Assembly (NCBI GenBank): GCA_902779945.1
Contig: CACZDN010000001.1
Span: 1-64,000 of the forward strand
Direction: 5' to 3'
Source of the DNA: Oscillospiraceae bacterium
Lineage (GTDB): Bacteria; Bacillota; Clostridia; Oscillospirales; Oscillospiraceae
DNA: 64,000 nucleotides
Shown: piece by piece, positions 52,615 through 60,503 of the stretch
Layout of the letters: every line of letters begins with the position of its first letter
How positions within the stretch are numbered: the first letter of the stretch is position 1
Made by a program: the position numbers and the translations under genes
Notes under the pieces: generated by a model
Databases searched by the model: none
The model's input: the letters and a program-made list of their open reading frames with translations, nothing else
What the model was told of the DNA's origin: nothing

Positions 52615-52650
52615 ATGAACACCAATTTAAAGGAGCAACTGCAAGGATGA
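52615..52650 (+). CDS. 11-codon ORF coupled to the alarmone synthetase
   Basis: An ATG 5 bp after GAGGAAG opens MNTNLKEQLQG, and the TGA at 52648-52650 overlaps the synthetase start (ATGA). The synthetase lacks a well-spaced ribosome site of its own, since AAGGAG is 12 bp away inside this ORF. The mini-ORF may therefore feed ribosomes into it. Confidence 0.4.
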   Translation: MNTNLKEQLQG

Positions 52651-53327
52651 GTATTATTCAAAATATAGAGGTAGATGATCGTCAGGCGGAAGAAATACTG
52701 GATTACATGAATCAGAATTCCGCACCCGTATGGGAGTTTCTGTCAAGATACAAATGCGCGATCATGGAGATCGAAACGAAGTTCAAGGTATTGAATGAGC
52801 GCTTTTCTATTCAATACGATGAAAACCCGATCGAGTCCATAAAGGTGCGGATCAAGTCGCTTGACAGCATTGCAAGGAAAATGATCCGCAGAAAAATTGC
52901 CCCCTCGTTTGCCGCTATTGAACAGAATATACGAGATATAGCAGGTGTACGAGTGATTTGTTCTTTTGAAAGTGACGTTTACCGGATGGCCGATCACTTT
53001 TTAATGCAGGATGATATAAAGCTCCTGGAGAAAAAGGACTATATAGCAAATCCAAAGGAAAACGGCTACAGAAGCCTGCACCTCATTGTAGCCGTCCCGA
53101 TTTTTACGGAAAAAGGCAAGATTGATGTGCCCGTAGAAGTGCAGATGCGCACGATAGCCATGGACTTCTGGGCAAGCTTGGAACACAAGATTCGATATAA
53201 GAAAAACATACCAGAAGAACTGCGGAATGAGCTTTCCGAATGCTTGGCCGACTGCGCGAAGAGAAGCCATCAGCTCGACATTGAATTCCAGGGGATTTCG
53301 GAAAAAGCAAGAAATGCCATGTACTGA
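52647..53327 (+). CDS. Small alarmone synthetase (RelA/SpoT domain)
   Basis: The 226-residue protein consists of a single RelA/SpoT synthetase domain. It would make (p)ppGpp from ATP and GTP/GDP like RelQ/YjbM or RelP/YwaC, without hydrolase or TGS domains. Core motifs are RIKSLDSIARKMIRR (ATP-binding basic part), IRDIAGVRVICSFESDVYRMA, KENGYRSLHLIVAVPIF (GTP site Tyr) and PVEVQMRTIAMDFWASLEHKIRYK. An arginine-rich C-terminal helix closes it. It shares promoter cassette B with a phospholipid synthesis gene. Confidence 0.92.
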   Translation: MSIIQNIEVDDRQAEEILDYMNQNSAPVWEFLSRYKCAIMEIETKFKVLNERFSIQYDENPIESIKVRIKSLDSIARKMIRRKIAPSFAAIEQNIRDIAGVRVICSFESDVYRMADHFLMQDDIKLLEKKDYIANPKENGYRSLHLIVAVPIFTEKGKIDVPVEVQMRTIAMDFWASLEHKIRYKKNIPEELRNELSECLADCAKRSHQLDIEFQGISEKARNAMY

Positions 53328-53361
53328 TTTGAAGATATATAAAAGCAAATATGACGCAAGA

Positions 53362-53404
53362 AACGATCAAAACCGGCCGCTTGTGCCGGTTTTGATCGTT
53401 TTAC
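53362..53404. terminator. Bidirectional terminator
   Basis: A 16-bp perfect stem, AACGATCAAAACCGGC and its complement with a 7-nt loop, lies between the alarmone synthetase and the convergent TetR gene. T-runs exist on both strands (GTTTT and its mirror). Confidence 0.85.
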
Positions 53405-53976
53405 TATATCATCTTCATTCCCTGCTCAAGGGAGGCCGCGGCCTGAACATCAAGGAGCGGATGGGTGATTTCCGTCAGGCGTTCAGCCAGCTCTTCGGGA
53501 TCATCCGCAAAATCCCGGTTCGCCCACCACAGAATGCAATTGAAAATCACACCGTTCCATGCCGCAAGGCGGAGCTTGAATTCTTCACTCACATAGTCGG
53601 CACTGCGATTGATCTGTTTGAGGATTTCCATTCCCATTCCTGCTTTCAGAAGGAGCGGGATTTTTTCTCTGTGCCGATAAACGGTATTCAAGATGATCTG
53701 CCAGTTCTTGCCGATGTCCGAGCCGCTGGCCTCCCGCACATCATCCGCAATGACGCGGATATCATCCTTCAGCACATCCGTGACCAGATAAAAGTTCCGG
53801 TAAAAACCGCCCCGGGAGACGCCCGCCGCCTTGCACAGGTCTACCACCTTGATGCTGTCTATATCCTGCGTCTTGAGCATGGTATACAGCGCCTCCTGCA
53901 GGGAGTCCACGATCAGGCGATGGGATTCCTCATTTGATCGCTGAAGGTTTTCGATCCGCTTTTCTCTGATTGACAT
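53404..53976 (-). CDS. TetR-family regulator, proposed controller of the ACAAAYGT regulon
   Basis: It is a 190-residue TetR-type protein. The helix-turn-helix is SLQEALYTMLKTQDIDSIKVVDLCKAAGVSRGGFYRNFYLVTDVL. The C-terminal domain has the TetR_C-type layout seen in the DhaS/AcrR-like subgroup of Gram-positives, with tryptophan-rich GVIFNCILWWANRDF. The ATG at 53976 is 10 bp after AAGGAGG. An in-frame TTG at 53982 is less likely. Its own promoter carries two copies of the ACAAAYGT motif, one over the -35 region and one over the ribosome site. The same motif precedes three nearby operons. Confidence 0.88.
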   Translation of the reverse strand: MSIREKRIENLQRSNEESHRLIVDSLQEALYTMLKTQDIDSIKVVDLCKAAGVSRGGFYRNFYLVTDVLKDDIRVIADDVREASGSDIGKNWQIILNTVYRHREKIPLLLKAGMGMEILKQINRSADYVSEEFKLRLAAWNGVIFNCILWWANRDFADDPEELAERLTEITHPLLDVQAAASLEQGMKMI

Positions 53977-54069
53977 AGACAAACGTCCTCCTTATGTACG
54001 CCCATTGACAAATTTACGGGCTTCATTATAGCTTTTGCATAGACAAATGTCAATTCTAAAATTTGTATT
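53976..54069 (-). promoter_or_regulatory. TetR gene promoter with ACAAAYGT operators (cassette D)
   Basis: The minus strand reads TTGACA (54048-54053), 17 bp, TATAAT (54025-54030). One operator, AGACAAATGTC..ATTTGTATT (54040-54069), overlaps the -35 and spacer. A second half-site, AGACAAACGTCC, covers the start codon and ribosome site (53976-53988). Autorepression is likely. Confidence 0.82.
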
Positions 54070-54106
54070 TTGAGCCTGTGTCATGCTTGAAGACATTGGC
54101 TCCGAC

Positions 54107-54195
54107 TGAACAAATGTACGCATTCTGTCAAGGCAAAGCCCAGAAGCCTTGACACGACAAGGTTTTTTCTATATAGTTTTGGCATAAACAAATGT
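54107..54195 (+). promoter_or_regulatory. ACAAAYGT promoter cassette C
   Basis: The operator TGAACAAATGT..TTCTGTCAAGG (54107-54133) lies upstream. TTGACA (54149-54154), 17 bp, TATAGT (54172-54177) is the promoter. The second site TAAACAAATGT (54185-54195) is 78 bp from the first. It drives the 54217 operon. Confidence 0.85.
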
Positions 54196-54216
54196 AAAGT
54201 CAAAGGAGCGAAGAAC

Positions 54217-55506
54217 ATGAAAAGCATCTCTTTTTTCCACGTATGGAAGATTGTGCTGCTGGCAGCCTCGCTGCTCTTTGCGGTCCTGGCGTCCTTTCTG
54301 CCATACTCGATCGAACTTCTGCTTTGCCTTTCAACAGTGTTCCTTGCGGGAGCTGTCGTGCTGGAGACGCAGAGCAAGAAAGAACGCCGCGGCTGGCTTC
54401 CCACTATTATCTGGACTGCGGTCGGACTGTCTGTGCTTCTCACACTGATCATGCTTTTGGGCCACAAGCTCCGGCTGTATGTCTGGATCGAAGCGCTGAA
54501 TCTGCTGAACATTGCCGCGCTGCTGGCTGCCGAGCTGCTCAAAAAGAAAAAGAAGCAAGCTGCCTCACAAATCCTGCTGGTTCTCTGCGCAGCGTTTACA
54601 TTGTTTGGCGCATTCTCGCATATCGCGTACGGACGGTCTGTGATGTCCACGATTGCGGAGTGGATCCTCGCCTCCAACAAGGTACACGACGAGGAAGTCC
54701 CCGCGGTCTTCCAGACGCTGACGAAGGCCGGGGAAATGCATTTCAAAGCAAACCCTGCGGCCTTTGATAAGCTCATGAAAGAAGCAGACTTTGACGGAAT
54801 GCCTGTCTTGTATGTCAACGACAACGAGAAAACCGAGCATATCGTCTTCTACATTCACGGCGGGTATTACGTGTATCAGATGGGCAGTGAGCAGATGAGC
54901 ACAATGAATCGCCTGGCAAATACCACAAATTCCACGATCGTCATGCCGATCTACCCGCTGGCTCCCTTCCACACCACCGAGGAGAATTACGAAACCATGG
55001 TGGCACTTTATGAAAAGGTAAGCAGCGAAAACGCAGGCAAAAAGATCATCCTGATGGGGGATTCCGCCGGCGGCGGGTATGCGCTGGCTTTGGCGGAAGG
55101 CTTGAACGTCCGCGGTATTGAGCAACCGGACGAGCTGATCCTGCTCTCTCCCTGGGTGGATGTAACGATGAGCAACCCGGATATTCGGAACTTTGTCGAT
55201 GTCGAACCCATGCTTACGGTCACTATGGGGCGCACGAGCGGCGAAGCCTGGGCGGGAAGCCTTCCCATGGACAACTGGCAGGTTTCCCCGCTCTATGGCG
55301 ATCTGTCGGATTTGAAGAATGTCACGATTTTTGTCGGCACGCGGGAACTGTTCTACCCGGACGATACGCTCCTGGCCGAAAAGCTCAGTGCCAACCCGAA
55401 TGCCACCCTGGTGATCGGAAAAGGGCAGAACCATGTTTATCCTGTCTATCCGACCCTGGAGGGGCGGATTGCTGTTGAACAGATTATGGAGATCGTACAG
55501 CGCTGA
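54217..55506 (+). CDS. Membrane-anchored alpha/beta hydrolase (HSL/esterase type)
   Basis: In this 429-residue protein residues 1-150 form four or five membrane helices. The rest is a hormone-sensitive-lipase-like alpha/beta hydrolase. The oxyanion-hole motif is HGGYYV (His214). The nucleophile is Ser283 in GDSAGGGYALAL, with a late acid in GTRELFYPDD and catalytic His in GKGQNHVYPV. Such enzymes cleave lipid or other acyl esters. The catalytic domain probably faces outward or lies at the membrane surface. AAAGGAGCG precedes the ATG. It is first in operon C, followed by cardiolipin synthase. Confidence 0.88.
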   Translation: MKSISFFHVWKIVLLAASLLFAVLASFLPYSIELLLCLSTVFLAGAVVLETQSKKERRGWLPTIIWTAVGLSVLLTLIMLLGHKLRLYVWIEALNLLNIAALLAAELLKKKKKQAASQILLVLCAAFTLFGAFSHIAYGRSVMSTIAEWILASNKVHDEEVPAVFQTLTKAGEMHFKANPAAFDKLMKEADFDGMPVLYVNDNEKTEHIVFYIHGGYYVYQMGSEQMSTMNRLANTTNSTIVMPIYPLAPFHTTEENYETMVALYEKVSSENAGKKIILMGDSAGGGYALALAEGLNVRGIEQPDELILLSPWVDVTMSNPDIRNFVDVEPMLTVTMGRTSGEAWAGSLPMDNWQVSPLYGDLSDLKNVTIFVGTRELFYPDDTLLAEKLSANPNATLVIGKGQNHVYPVYPTLEGRIAVEQIMEIVQR

Positions 55507-55516
55507 GGTGAGATTG

Positions 55517-57082
55517 TTGGAAAACGAGAATGCTGTGCTTCGGCTGGCCAAGCCGAAAAAAGGGCTGCTGAGCCTTGTATTCAGCCGGATGCCTCTGATC
55601 GTGCTGCTCCTTGCCGCGCAGATCCTGTTGTATGTTGTGGTGCTGGACTGGATGAAGCAAACGCTTCGCTATTACACGGTGCTGCAGATGCTGTTCATTA
55701 TCGGCATGGTGATCTATCTGTTCAACAATCGCATGGACACCTCGGCCAAGCTCACATGGCTGGCTCTGATTGCGGTCGCCCCGCTGCTCGGCGGGATCCT
55801 GCTGGCTTTTACGCAGTCCAATCTCGGCCACCGCGCGTCACGCAGGCGCACGGCGGAGCTGATCGAGCAGTCGAGGGATTTGGTGTCTCAGAATGAAGCC
55901 GTGCTGGAGCAATTGCAAGGCGACCCCTGCGGAGTGGACGACCTCCAGCGCTATCTGAGCCGCAGTGGAGATTTCCCGATCTTCGATCATACTGAGGTCA
56001 GCTACTTCCCCAGCGGGGAGGCCAAGTTTGCCGCTATGCTGGAGGAGCTGGAAAAGGCGGAGAAGTTTATCTTCCTGGAATACTTCATCATTGAGGAAGG
56101 CACAATGTGGGGGCACATCCTGGATGTGCTGGCGCGTAAAGCCAAAGCAGGTGTGGACGTGCGTGTGATGTATGACGGCATGTGCGAGATCACGACTCTG
56201 CCCCATGACTATCCCAGCCGTTTGGAAAAGCTCGGTATCAAAGCGAAGACCTTTGCGCCCATCATGCCCTTCCTGTCCTCGCATTATAACTACCGCGACC
56301 ACCGGAAGATCCTCGTGATTGACGGAAAGGTTGCTTTCAATGGCGGGGTCAATCTGGCGGACGAGTATATCAACCAAAAAGAGCGATTCGGCCATTGGAA
56401 GGATACCGCGCTCATGCTTAAAGGAGAGGCTGCGCGCAGCTTTACGCTGATGTTTCTGCAGATGTGGAATCTGACCGAGCCGCAAGCGAGCTTTCCTCCT
56501 GAACTGCTGTCCCCGATCGAAGGGCCGGAGGCTCCCGGCTTTGTCATGCCCTACGGTGACTGCCCGCTGGACGAAGATAAGGTAGGGGAGGCAATCTATA
56601 CAGATATGCTGTACCGGGCAAGCGACTATGTCCATATCATGACGCCGTACCTGATCTTGGACGGAGAACTGACAGCGGCACTGAAATTTGCCGCGCAGCG
56701 CGGGGTGGACGTCAAGCTGATTCTGCCGGGCATCCCGGACAAGAAGCTGGCCCATGCCCTGGCCAAGTCCCATTACCGGGAATTGACCGATGCCGGTGTG
56801 CAGATCTTTGAGTATACGCCCGGCTTTGTCCACGCAAAGGTCTGTGTCAGCGATGACAACCACGCGGTGGTGGGCACCATCAACCTGGACTACCGCAGTC
56901 TTTACCACCACTTTGAATGTGCCACATATCTTTACCGGACATCATGCATCTTGGAGATTGAGGGAGACTTTCAACAGACGCTGCGGCAGTGCCGCGCCGT
57001 CACCCCGGAGACGATCCGAAACGAAAAGCTCGGTTATAAAATCATCGGCCCACTGCTGAAGATCATTGCCCCGCTCATGTAA
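55517..57082 (+). CDS. cls: Cardiolipin synthase
   Basis: The ~521-residue phospholipase-D-superfamily enzyme condenses two phosphatidylglycerols to cardiolipin. Two or three N-terminal membrane helices are followed by two HKD motifs. These are HRKILVID (His262, Lys264, Asp269) and HAKVCVSD (His439, Lys441, Asp446), each followed by the usual GG-N / G-N-D-type residues. I place the start at TTG 55517, 5 bp after GAGGTGA. An adjacent TTG and an upstream GTG at 55508 are also in frame. It lies 10 bp after the hydrolase stop. Confidence 0.92.
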   Translation: MENENAVLRLAKPKKGLLSLVFSRMPLIVLLLAAQILLYVVVLDWMKQTLRYYTVLQMLFIIGMVIYLFNNRMDTSAKLTWLALIAVAPLLGGILLAFTQSNLGHRASRRRTAELIEQSRDLVSQNEAVLEQLQGDPCGVDDLQRYLSRSGDFPIFDHTEVSYFPSGEAKFAAMLEELEKAEKFIFLEYFIIEEGTMWGHILDVLARKAKAGVDVRVMYDGMCEITTLPHDYPSRLEKLGIKAKTFAPIMPFLSSHYNYRDHRKILVIDGKVAFNGGVNLADEYINQKERFGHWKDTALMLKGEAARSFTLMFLQMWNLTEPQASFPPELLSPIEGPEAPGFVMPYGDCPLDEDKVGEAIYTDMLYRASDYVHIMTPYLILDGELTAALKFAAQRGVDVKLILPGIPDKKLAHALAKSHYRELTDAGVQIFEYTPGFVHAKVCVSDDNHAVVGTINLDYRSLYHHFECATYLYRTSCILEIEGDFQQTLRQCRAVTPETIRNEKLGYKIIGPLLKIIAPLM

Positions 57083-57113
57083 GAAAATAAAAAGTTAAAG
57101 GAGAAAATGAAAA

Positions 57114-57671
57114 ATGATAGCAACCATCATGTTTATCAGGAAACACTGGGCGGCACTGATGACGATTCTGGCAAGCGTCATCGTCGGAATCCTGCTGCTG
57201 ACAAATCCCGCAAAATATGCCATTGCGATCATCAAAATCGCGGGCATCGTCCTGATTGCACTGGCAGTGCACGACTTTCTCCGGTATTTCCGCGCAAAGC
57301 CGGAGGAGGCAGCCAAAGGCTCGGCCTTTTACTCCGGGATGCTTGAGACAAGCGTTGGCCTTTTCTGTATCTTCGGCTCAGACTGGTTCCTGGGCGCTTT
57401 CCCGATACTGGCAGTCCTCTACGGCCTGTTTCAGGTGCTGATCGGCTTCCGGAAGCTGCAGCGGATGGTGGACGCGCTGCGCATGAAGCAGAATGTCTGG
57501 GTTATGAAAGCAATCAGCGCGGGTATCACGCTGATCTTCGGCTTCGTGATCGTCTTTAATCCGAATATGACGATGATGAGCGTATGGGTGTTTACGGGCT
57601 TGACCATGCTTTTGGAGGGAATCTTTGATGCTGTGGCCCTCTTCTTGCAAGAGCGCCGCGGAGAATCCTGA
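57114..57671 (+). CDS. HdeD/DUF308-family membrane protein
   Basis: The 185-residue protein has six hydrophobic segments in the pattern of DUF308/HdeD proteins, with pairs of helices such as WAALMTILASVIVGILLLTNP and ETSVGLFCIFGSDWFLGAFPIL. In Escherichia coli HdeD is linked to acid stress. In Gram-positives the role is unknown. AAAGGAGAAAATG precedes the ATG at 57114. It is the third gene of operon C. Confidence 0.82.
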   Translation: MIATIMFIRKHWAALMTILASVIVGILLLTNPAKYAIAIIKIAGIVLIALAVHDFLRYFRAKPEEAAKGSAFYSGMLETSVGLFCIFGSDWFLGAFPILAVLYGLFQVLIGFRKLQRMVDALRMKQNVWVMKAISAGITLIFGFVIVFNPNMTMMSVWVFTGLTMLLEGIFDAVALFLQERRGES

Positions 57672-57685
57672 CGCGGAGAAATGAC

Positions 57686-58234
57686 ATGTATTCCGACCTT
57701 TATCCGGAAATGAAGCCTGTGGCTTTCCCGCCGTCATGGGATCATTCACCTCTGGCCGAGGCCAAGCGAAAACTTGATCTCGATCCCGAAGCGCCGCATC
57801 TGGTGGTGTTGGCATCCGATATCCCAGGAGACTTTCTTACGGATCTGCTGTCCATGGTCTATGTCGGAGATGAAAAGGATTCTGAGATCAGCGTTCTGTG
57901 TGTAAACAACGGTTCATTATTTAAAAAGCTTGAGGCTGAACTCGGCCACCTGGAGACAATTCATCTGTATGATGCAGACAGCGACGGGAGCAAACTGATG
58001 GACAGTGCGGATCTGCTTTTGACCGAAGAGCATGATTCCGTGCTCGGGGAGGCACTGAAGCGGCAGCTTCCCCTTGTCTTGATCGGAACGGTGCAGAAAA
58101 ATGCCTGGTCAGAGCTTGTAAACCAGGGGTGTGCTGTTGCATCCCAGGACAATGTGGAGCTGGCGGAGTACTGTATTAAGCTTCTGGACGACGAAGCTCT
58201 GCGCGCCAAAATGTCCGGCGCCTATTGGCGGTAA
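57686..58234 (+). CDS. Orphan C-terminal domain of a glycolipid glycosyltransferase
   Basis: This 182-residue protein corresponds in layout to the nucleotide-sugar-binding C-terminal half of MGDG synthase/UgtP-type (GT28) enzymes. It starts with the interdomain PPSWDHSPLAEAKRKLDLDPEAPHLVVLAS stretch. MDSADLLLTEEHDSVLGEALKRQLPLVLIG, at the usual donor-site position, and NAWSELVNQGCAVAS follow. The acceptor-binding N-terminal half is absent. A fitting ribosome site (GCGGAGAAA) precedes the ATG, so it is expressed as is, either as a remnant or as a stand-alone domain. The glycine-rich MGGS loop is replaced by LASDIPGDF, so activity is doubtful. Confidence 0.6.
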   Translation: MYSDLYPEMKPVAFPPSWDHSPLAEAKRKLDLDPEAPHLVVLASDIPGDFLTDLLSMVYVGDEKDSEISVLCVNNGSLFKKLEAELGHLETIHLYDADSDGSKLMDSADLLLTEEHDSVLGEALKRQLPLVLIGTVQKNAWSELVNQGCAVASQDNVELAEYCIKLLDDEALRAKMSGAYWR

Positions 58235-58397
58235 CTGCGTAAAATCTGGTATCTTGAAAGCCGGGATGACATGACAACAGGAGGAATGCAAAAATGAGAA
58301 TGGGTTCTGGCGGATGAAGACACGGAATCAGGAAAAACTGTTTCATGAAGGCGATATTCATGCTCCTTCACAGAAGCCGCAGATAGGAGACTCATCC

Positions 58398-59522
58398 ATG
58401 CCAAAAAAATCAAGTCGGATTTTCGGATATATATCTTTCGGTGTCGTTCTGTATGCGGCATTAAATCATCTTGAATATGTGATTATGGTTGGACGCAATG
58501 CGGTTGGGTTGATTTCGCCGCTGATTACCGGACTGGTCCTCGCATTTGTACTCCATGTCCCGGTCAATCTCTTGACATCGCGCCTGGAAAGCTTATTCAA
58601 GAAAGCAAAAAGAAAGCCGTCGCACAAGACAATTGAAGGCTTCAGCCTGCTTCTGACGTTTATCCTCATCGCGCTGATTGTCACCCTTGCAATCACAATT
58701 ACAATCCCCAATCTTCTACGCTCCTTCCGCAGTATTTATGATGAGCTTACCGTTCGTCTGCCGCAGTGGATTTCCGAACTGGAGAGAACCGAATGGTACG
58801 GCTACCTGGGACTCAACGGAAGGCTGGAAAAGCTGGATATTCCCAAACTGTTGGAGCCGCTTCAGGGGCTCAGCGTTTTGAGCTTTGCGCTGGATTTCTC
58901 TTCATCTGTTTTTTCCGGGATCATTCTGGCCAGCATTGAAATCGTCATGGCTATCTATCTAATTCTTTCCAGAAAAGAGCTCTGCCACAGCGCCAAAAGA
59001 GCGGCTTACGCGATTCTCCCGGAGTCGGGTGCAAAATGGTTGTGCCATTTTGCAGGCCTGGTCGATGAATGCTTCAGCAAGTTTTTTACCGGTCAGCTTT
59101 TGGAATCCTGCATTCTCGGACTGCTTATATTTGCATCACTGTCGATCTTTGCAATCCCCTATGCGGGAGTCACGGCGATCCTGACTGCGATATGCGCATT
59201 TGTTCCTTATGTCGGGGCGTATCTATCCTGCGGTATCGGCGCGATTTTGACTCTTTTGGTAAGCCCAGGAAAGGTATTTACCTGCATTATTGTGTATACC
59301 ATTACCCAATTTATAGAAAACCAGTTTATTTATCCGCATGTTGTGGGCAATTCCGTCGGCTTGCCTCCGATCCTCACACTCGCGGCGGTCGTAATCGGCG
59401 ACCGAATTTCCGGCTTGCTCGGCATGATCTTTGCCATCCCCATGATGGCCGTAGTCTACACACTTGCCGGTGAAGGCATACAGAAAGCGCTGCATGATCG
59501 CAAAATTGAGGGCTTGGAATAG
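58398..59522 (+). CDS. AI-2E-family membrane permease
   Basis: This 374-residue protein of the AI-2E/UPF0118 (YtvI/YhhT/TqsA) family has seven or eight hydrophobic segments. Typical parts are LISPLITGLVLAFVLHVP and FVPYVGAYLSCGIGAIL, then YTITQFIENQFIYPHVVGNSVGLPPILTL. Members export autoinducer-2 or act as Na+/H+ antiporters. The ATG at 58398 follows AGGAGA. An ATG at 58314 lacks a ribosome site. A vestigial 8-codon ORF with a good ribosome site sits at about 58294. It is the last gene of operon C. Confidence 0.88.
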   Translation: MPKKSSRIFGYISFGVVLYAALNHLEYVIMVGRNAVGLISPLITGLVLAFVLHVPVNLLTSRLESLFKKAKRKPSHKTIEGFSLLLTFILIALIVTLAITITIPNLLRSFRSIYDELTVRLPQWISELERTEWYGYLGLNGRLEKLDIPKLLEPLQGLSVLSFALDFSSSVFSGIILASIEIVMAIYLILSRKELCHSAKRAAYAILPESGAKWLCHFAGLVDECFSKFFTGQLLESCILGLLIFASLSIFAIPYAGVTAILTAICAFVPYVGAYLSCGIGAILTLLVSPGKVFTCIIVYTITQFIENQFIYPHVVGNSVGLPPILTLAAVVIGDRISGLLGMIFAIPMMAVVYTLAGEGIQKALHDRKIEGLE

Positions 59523-59631
59523 GCTTTAAGAAATGATCGAAAGAAAAAACAGCACGCAGAGGATTTTGCCCATCTCATCTGCGTGCCTTGTTTATCAGAT
59601 TTCTTCCTTTTTCCCTTGGTCGGTATATCCC

Positions 59632-59985
59632 TCAGCAGTAAACAAGCTCTTTCAGCACGATCTCCTCGGCGCGGTTCTGGATGCTGTACATCGGTCCTAC
59701 CCATTCAAATTGATCGGAAGCTTTGAGCGCTTCGGTCACACCCTCCCGGTCAGCCATCTGCCGGGAGAGCAAGTCTATCCGATCAACACAGGTACGGTCG
59801 ATCTACGCCAGATGCTGATACAGCCTTTCGGAGAGAAGCAGATTGCTGAAGATGATGGGGCGATGCTCTTTGAGGTAATTTCGGCGCAGGCGGCCATACT
59901 TGCCAATCGTGTAATTCTCTTCAGGGAGGGAGAGGTCGGGGATATAATAATCGCCGGATTTTACATATCTGAGTTCCATATACAA
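59632..59985 (-). pseudogene. tnpV: tnpV-like gene with internal stop
   Basis: Read through, the frame gives a 117-codon protein close to the intact TnpV at 60504 (KYGRLRRNYLKEHRPIIFSNLLL, RQMADREGVTEALKA, EWV, SIQNRAEEIVLKELVYC). A TAG at 59803-59805 replaces the Glu codon after QHLA, so only a 60-residue fragment would be made. It lies on the chromosome side of the tRNA-Leu attachment site, in opposite orientation to the intact copy. Confidence 0.8.
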
Positions 59986-60129
59986 GCTCCTTTACAGTCA
60001 CAAATTTTTTCCTTCACTGTGCAGCGAAATCGCTGTCTTGTGCCGTAATGCAACAAACCGTGATCGCCCATAAAGACGTTTATGTTAGAACTGCGTTAGA
60101 ACGGGAAAATCTTCCAAATGGGTACAAAA

Positions 60130-60177
60130 AGAAAAAGTTCCGAAAAATCTCATTTCTGAGTATTTTTCGGAACTTAA
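60130..60177 (-). terminator. Terminator downstream of the tRNA-Leu 3' end
   Basis: On the minus strand GTTCCGAAAAATACTCAGAA..ATTTTTCGGAAC is a long stem followed by TTTTTCTTTTTG. It lies directly behind the tRNA CCA end and belongs to the original tRNA locus. Confidence 0.8.
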
Positions 60178-60178
60178 T

Positions 60179-60234
60179 TGGTGCGCGAGGCGGGACTTGA
60201 ACCCGCACGTCCGGAGTGGACACTAGAACCTGAA
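60179..60234 (-). other. Attachment site: 3' part of tRNA-Leu (CAG)
   Basis: The minus strand carries the last 56 nt of a tRNA-Leu: anticodon loop TTCAGGT, variable arm, T-arm GCGGGTTCAAGTCCCGC and the 3' end CGCGCACCA. The 5' half of the tRNA (acceptor, D-arm) is missing. Identity stops at the anticodon loop, a common crossover point for tyrosine integrases. By geometry the element lies to the right (above 60234) and the old chromosome, with the tRNA terminator, to the left. Confidence 0.82.
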
Positions 60235-60503
60235 TTAGATTTGGACCGTTACGGCATGTGTCGCATAGTGTCGCCAAGTACCCCTCAAACCGTTGATAAT
60301 ACTAGCTTTTTTGAACTTTTCGCCCTCAAATCCAGCACCCGCGCCAGATGCAAAAAATCAACAGTTCGTTGGATGTTTGTTGGATGTTTTTACCGCAGGC
60401 ATCCTAGAAAAGAGTTCTAATAAACATTGAATTTTTATACTGGTGCTTATCTGCTTCAAACCCCAAATATAAAAATAAAGCAAAAAACATGGAGGTTTGA
60501 ATC
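60235..60503. other. Element end, non-coding
   Basis: No gene is seen in these 269 bp. A 10-bp direct repeat (TTGGATGTTT, twice near 60369-60390) and an AT-rich stretch are present, which may be integrase or excisionase arm sites. A frame open through the tRNA fragment is spurious. Confidence 0.45.

Noticed and set aside
59533-60048. Plus-strand frame of 171 codons
   Set aside because: It is antisense to the tnpV pseudogene, which matches the intact TnpV codon by codon on the other strand.
60179-60234. Functional tRNA gene
   Set aside because: The acceptor 5' strand and D-arm are missing, so it cannot fold as a tRNA. It is called an attachment site.
60178-60420. Frame reading through the tRNA-Leu fragment (VREAGLEPARP)
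   Set aside because: Frames across tRNA ends give this kind of peptide in many genomes. It is not a gene.
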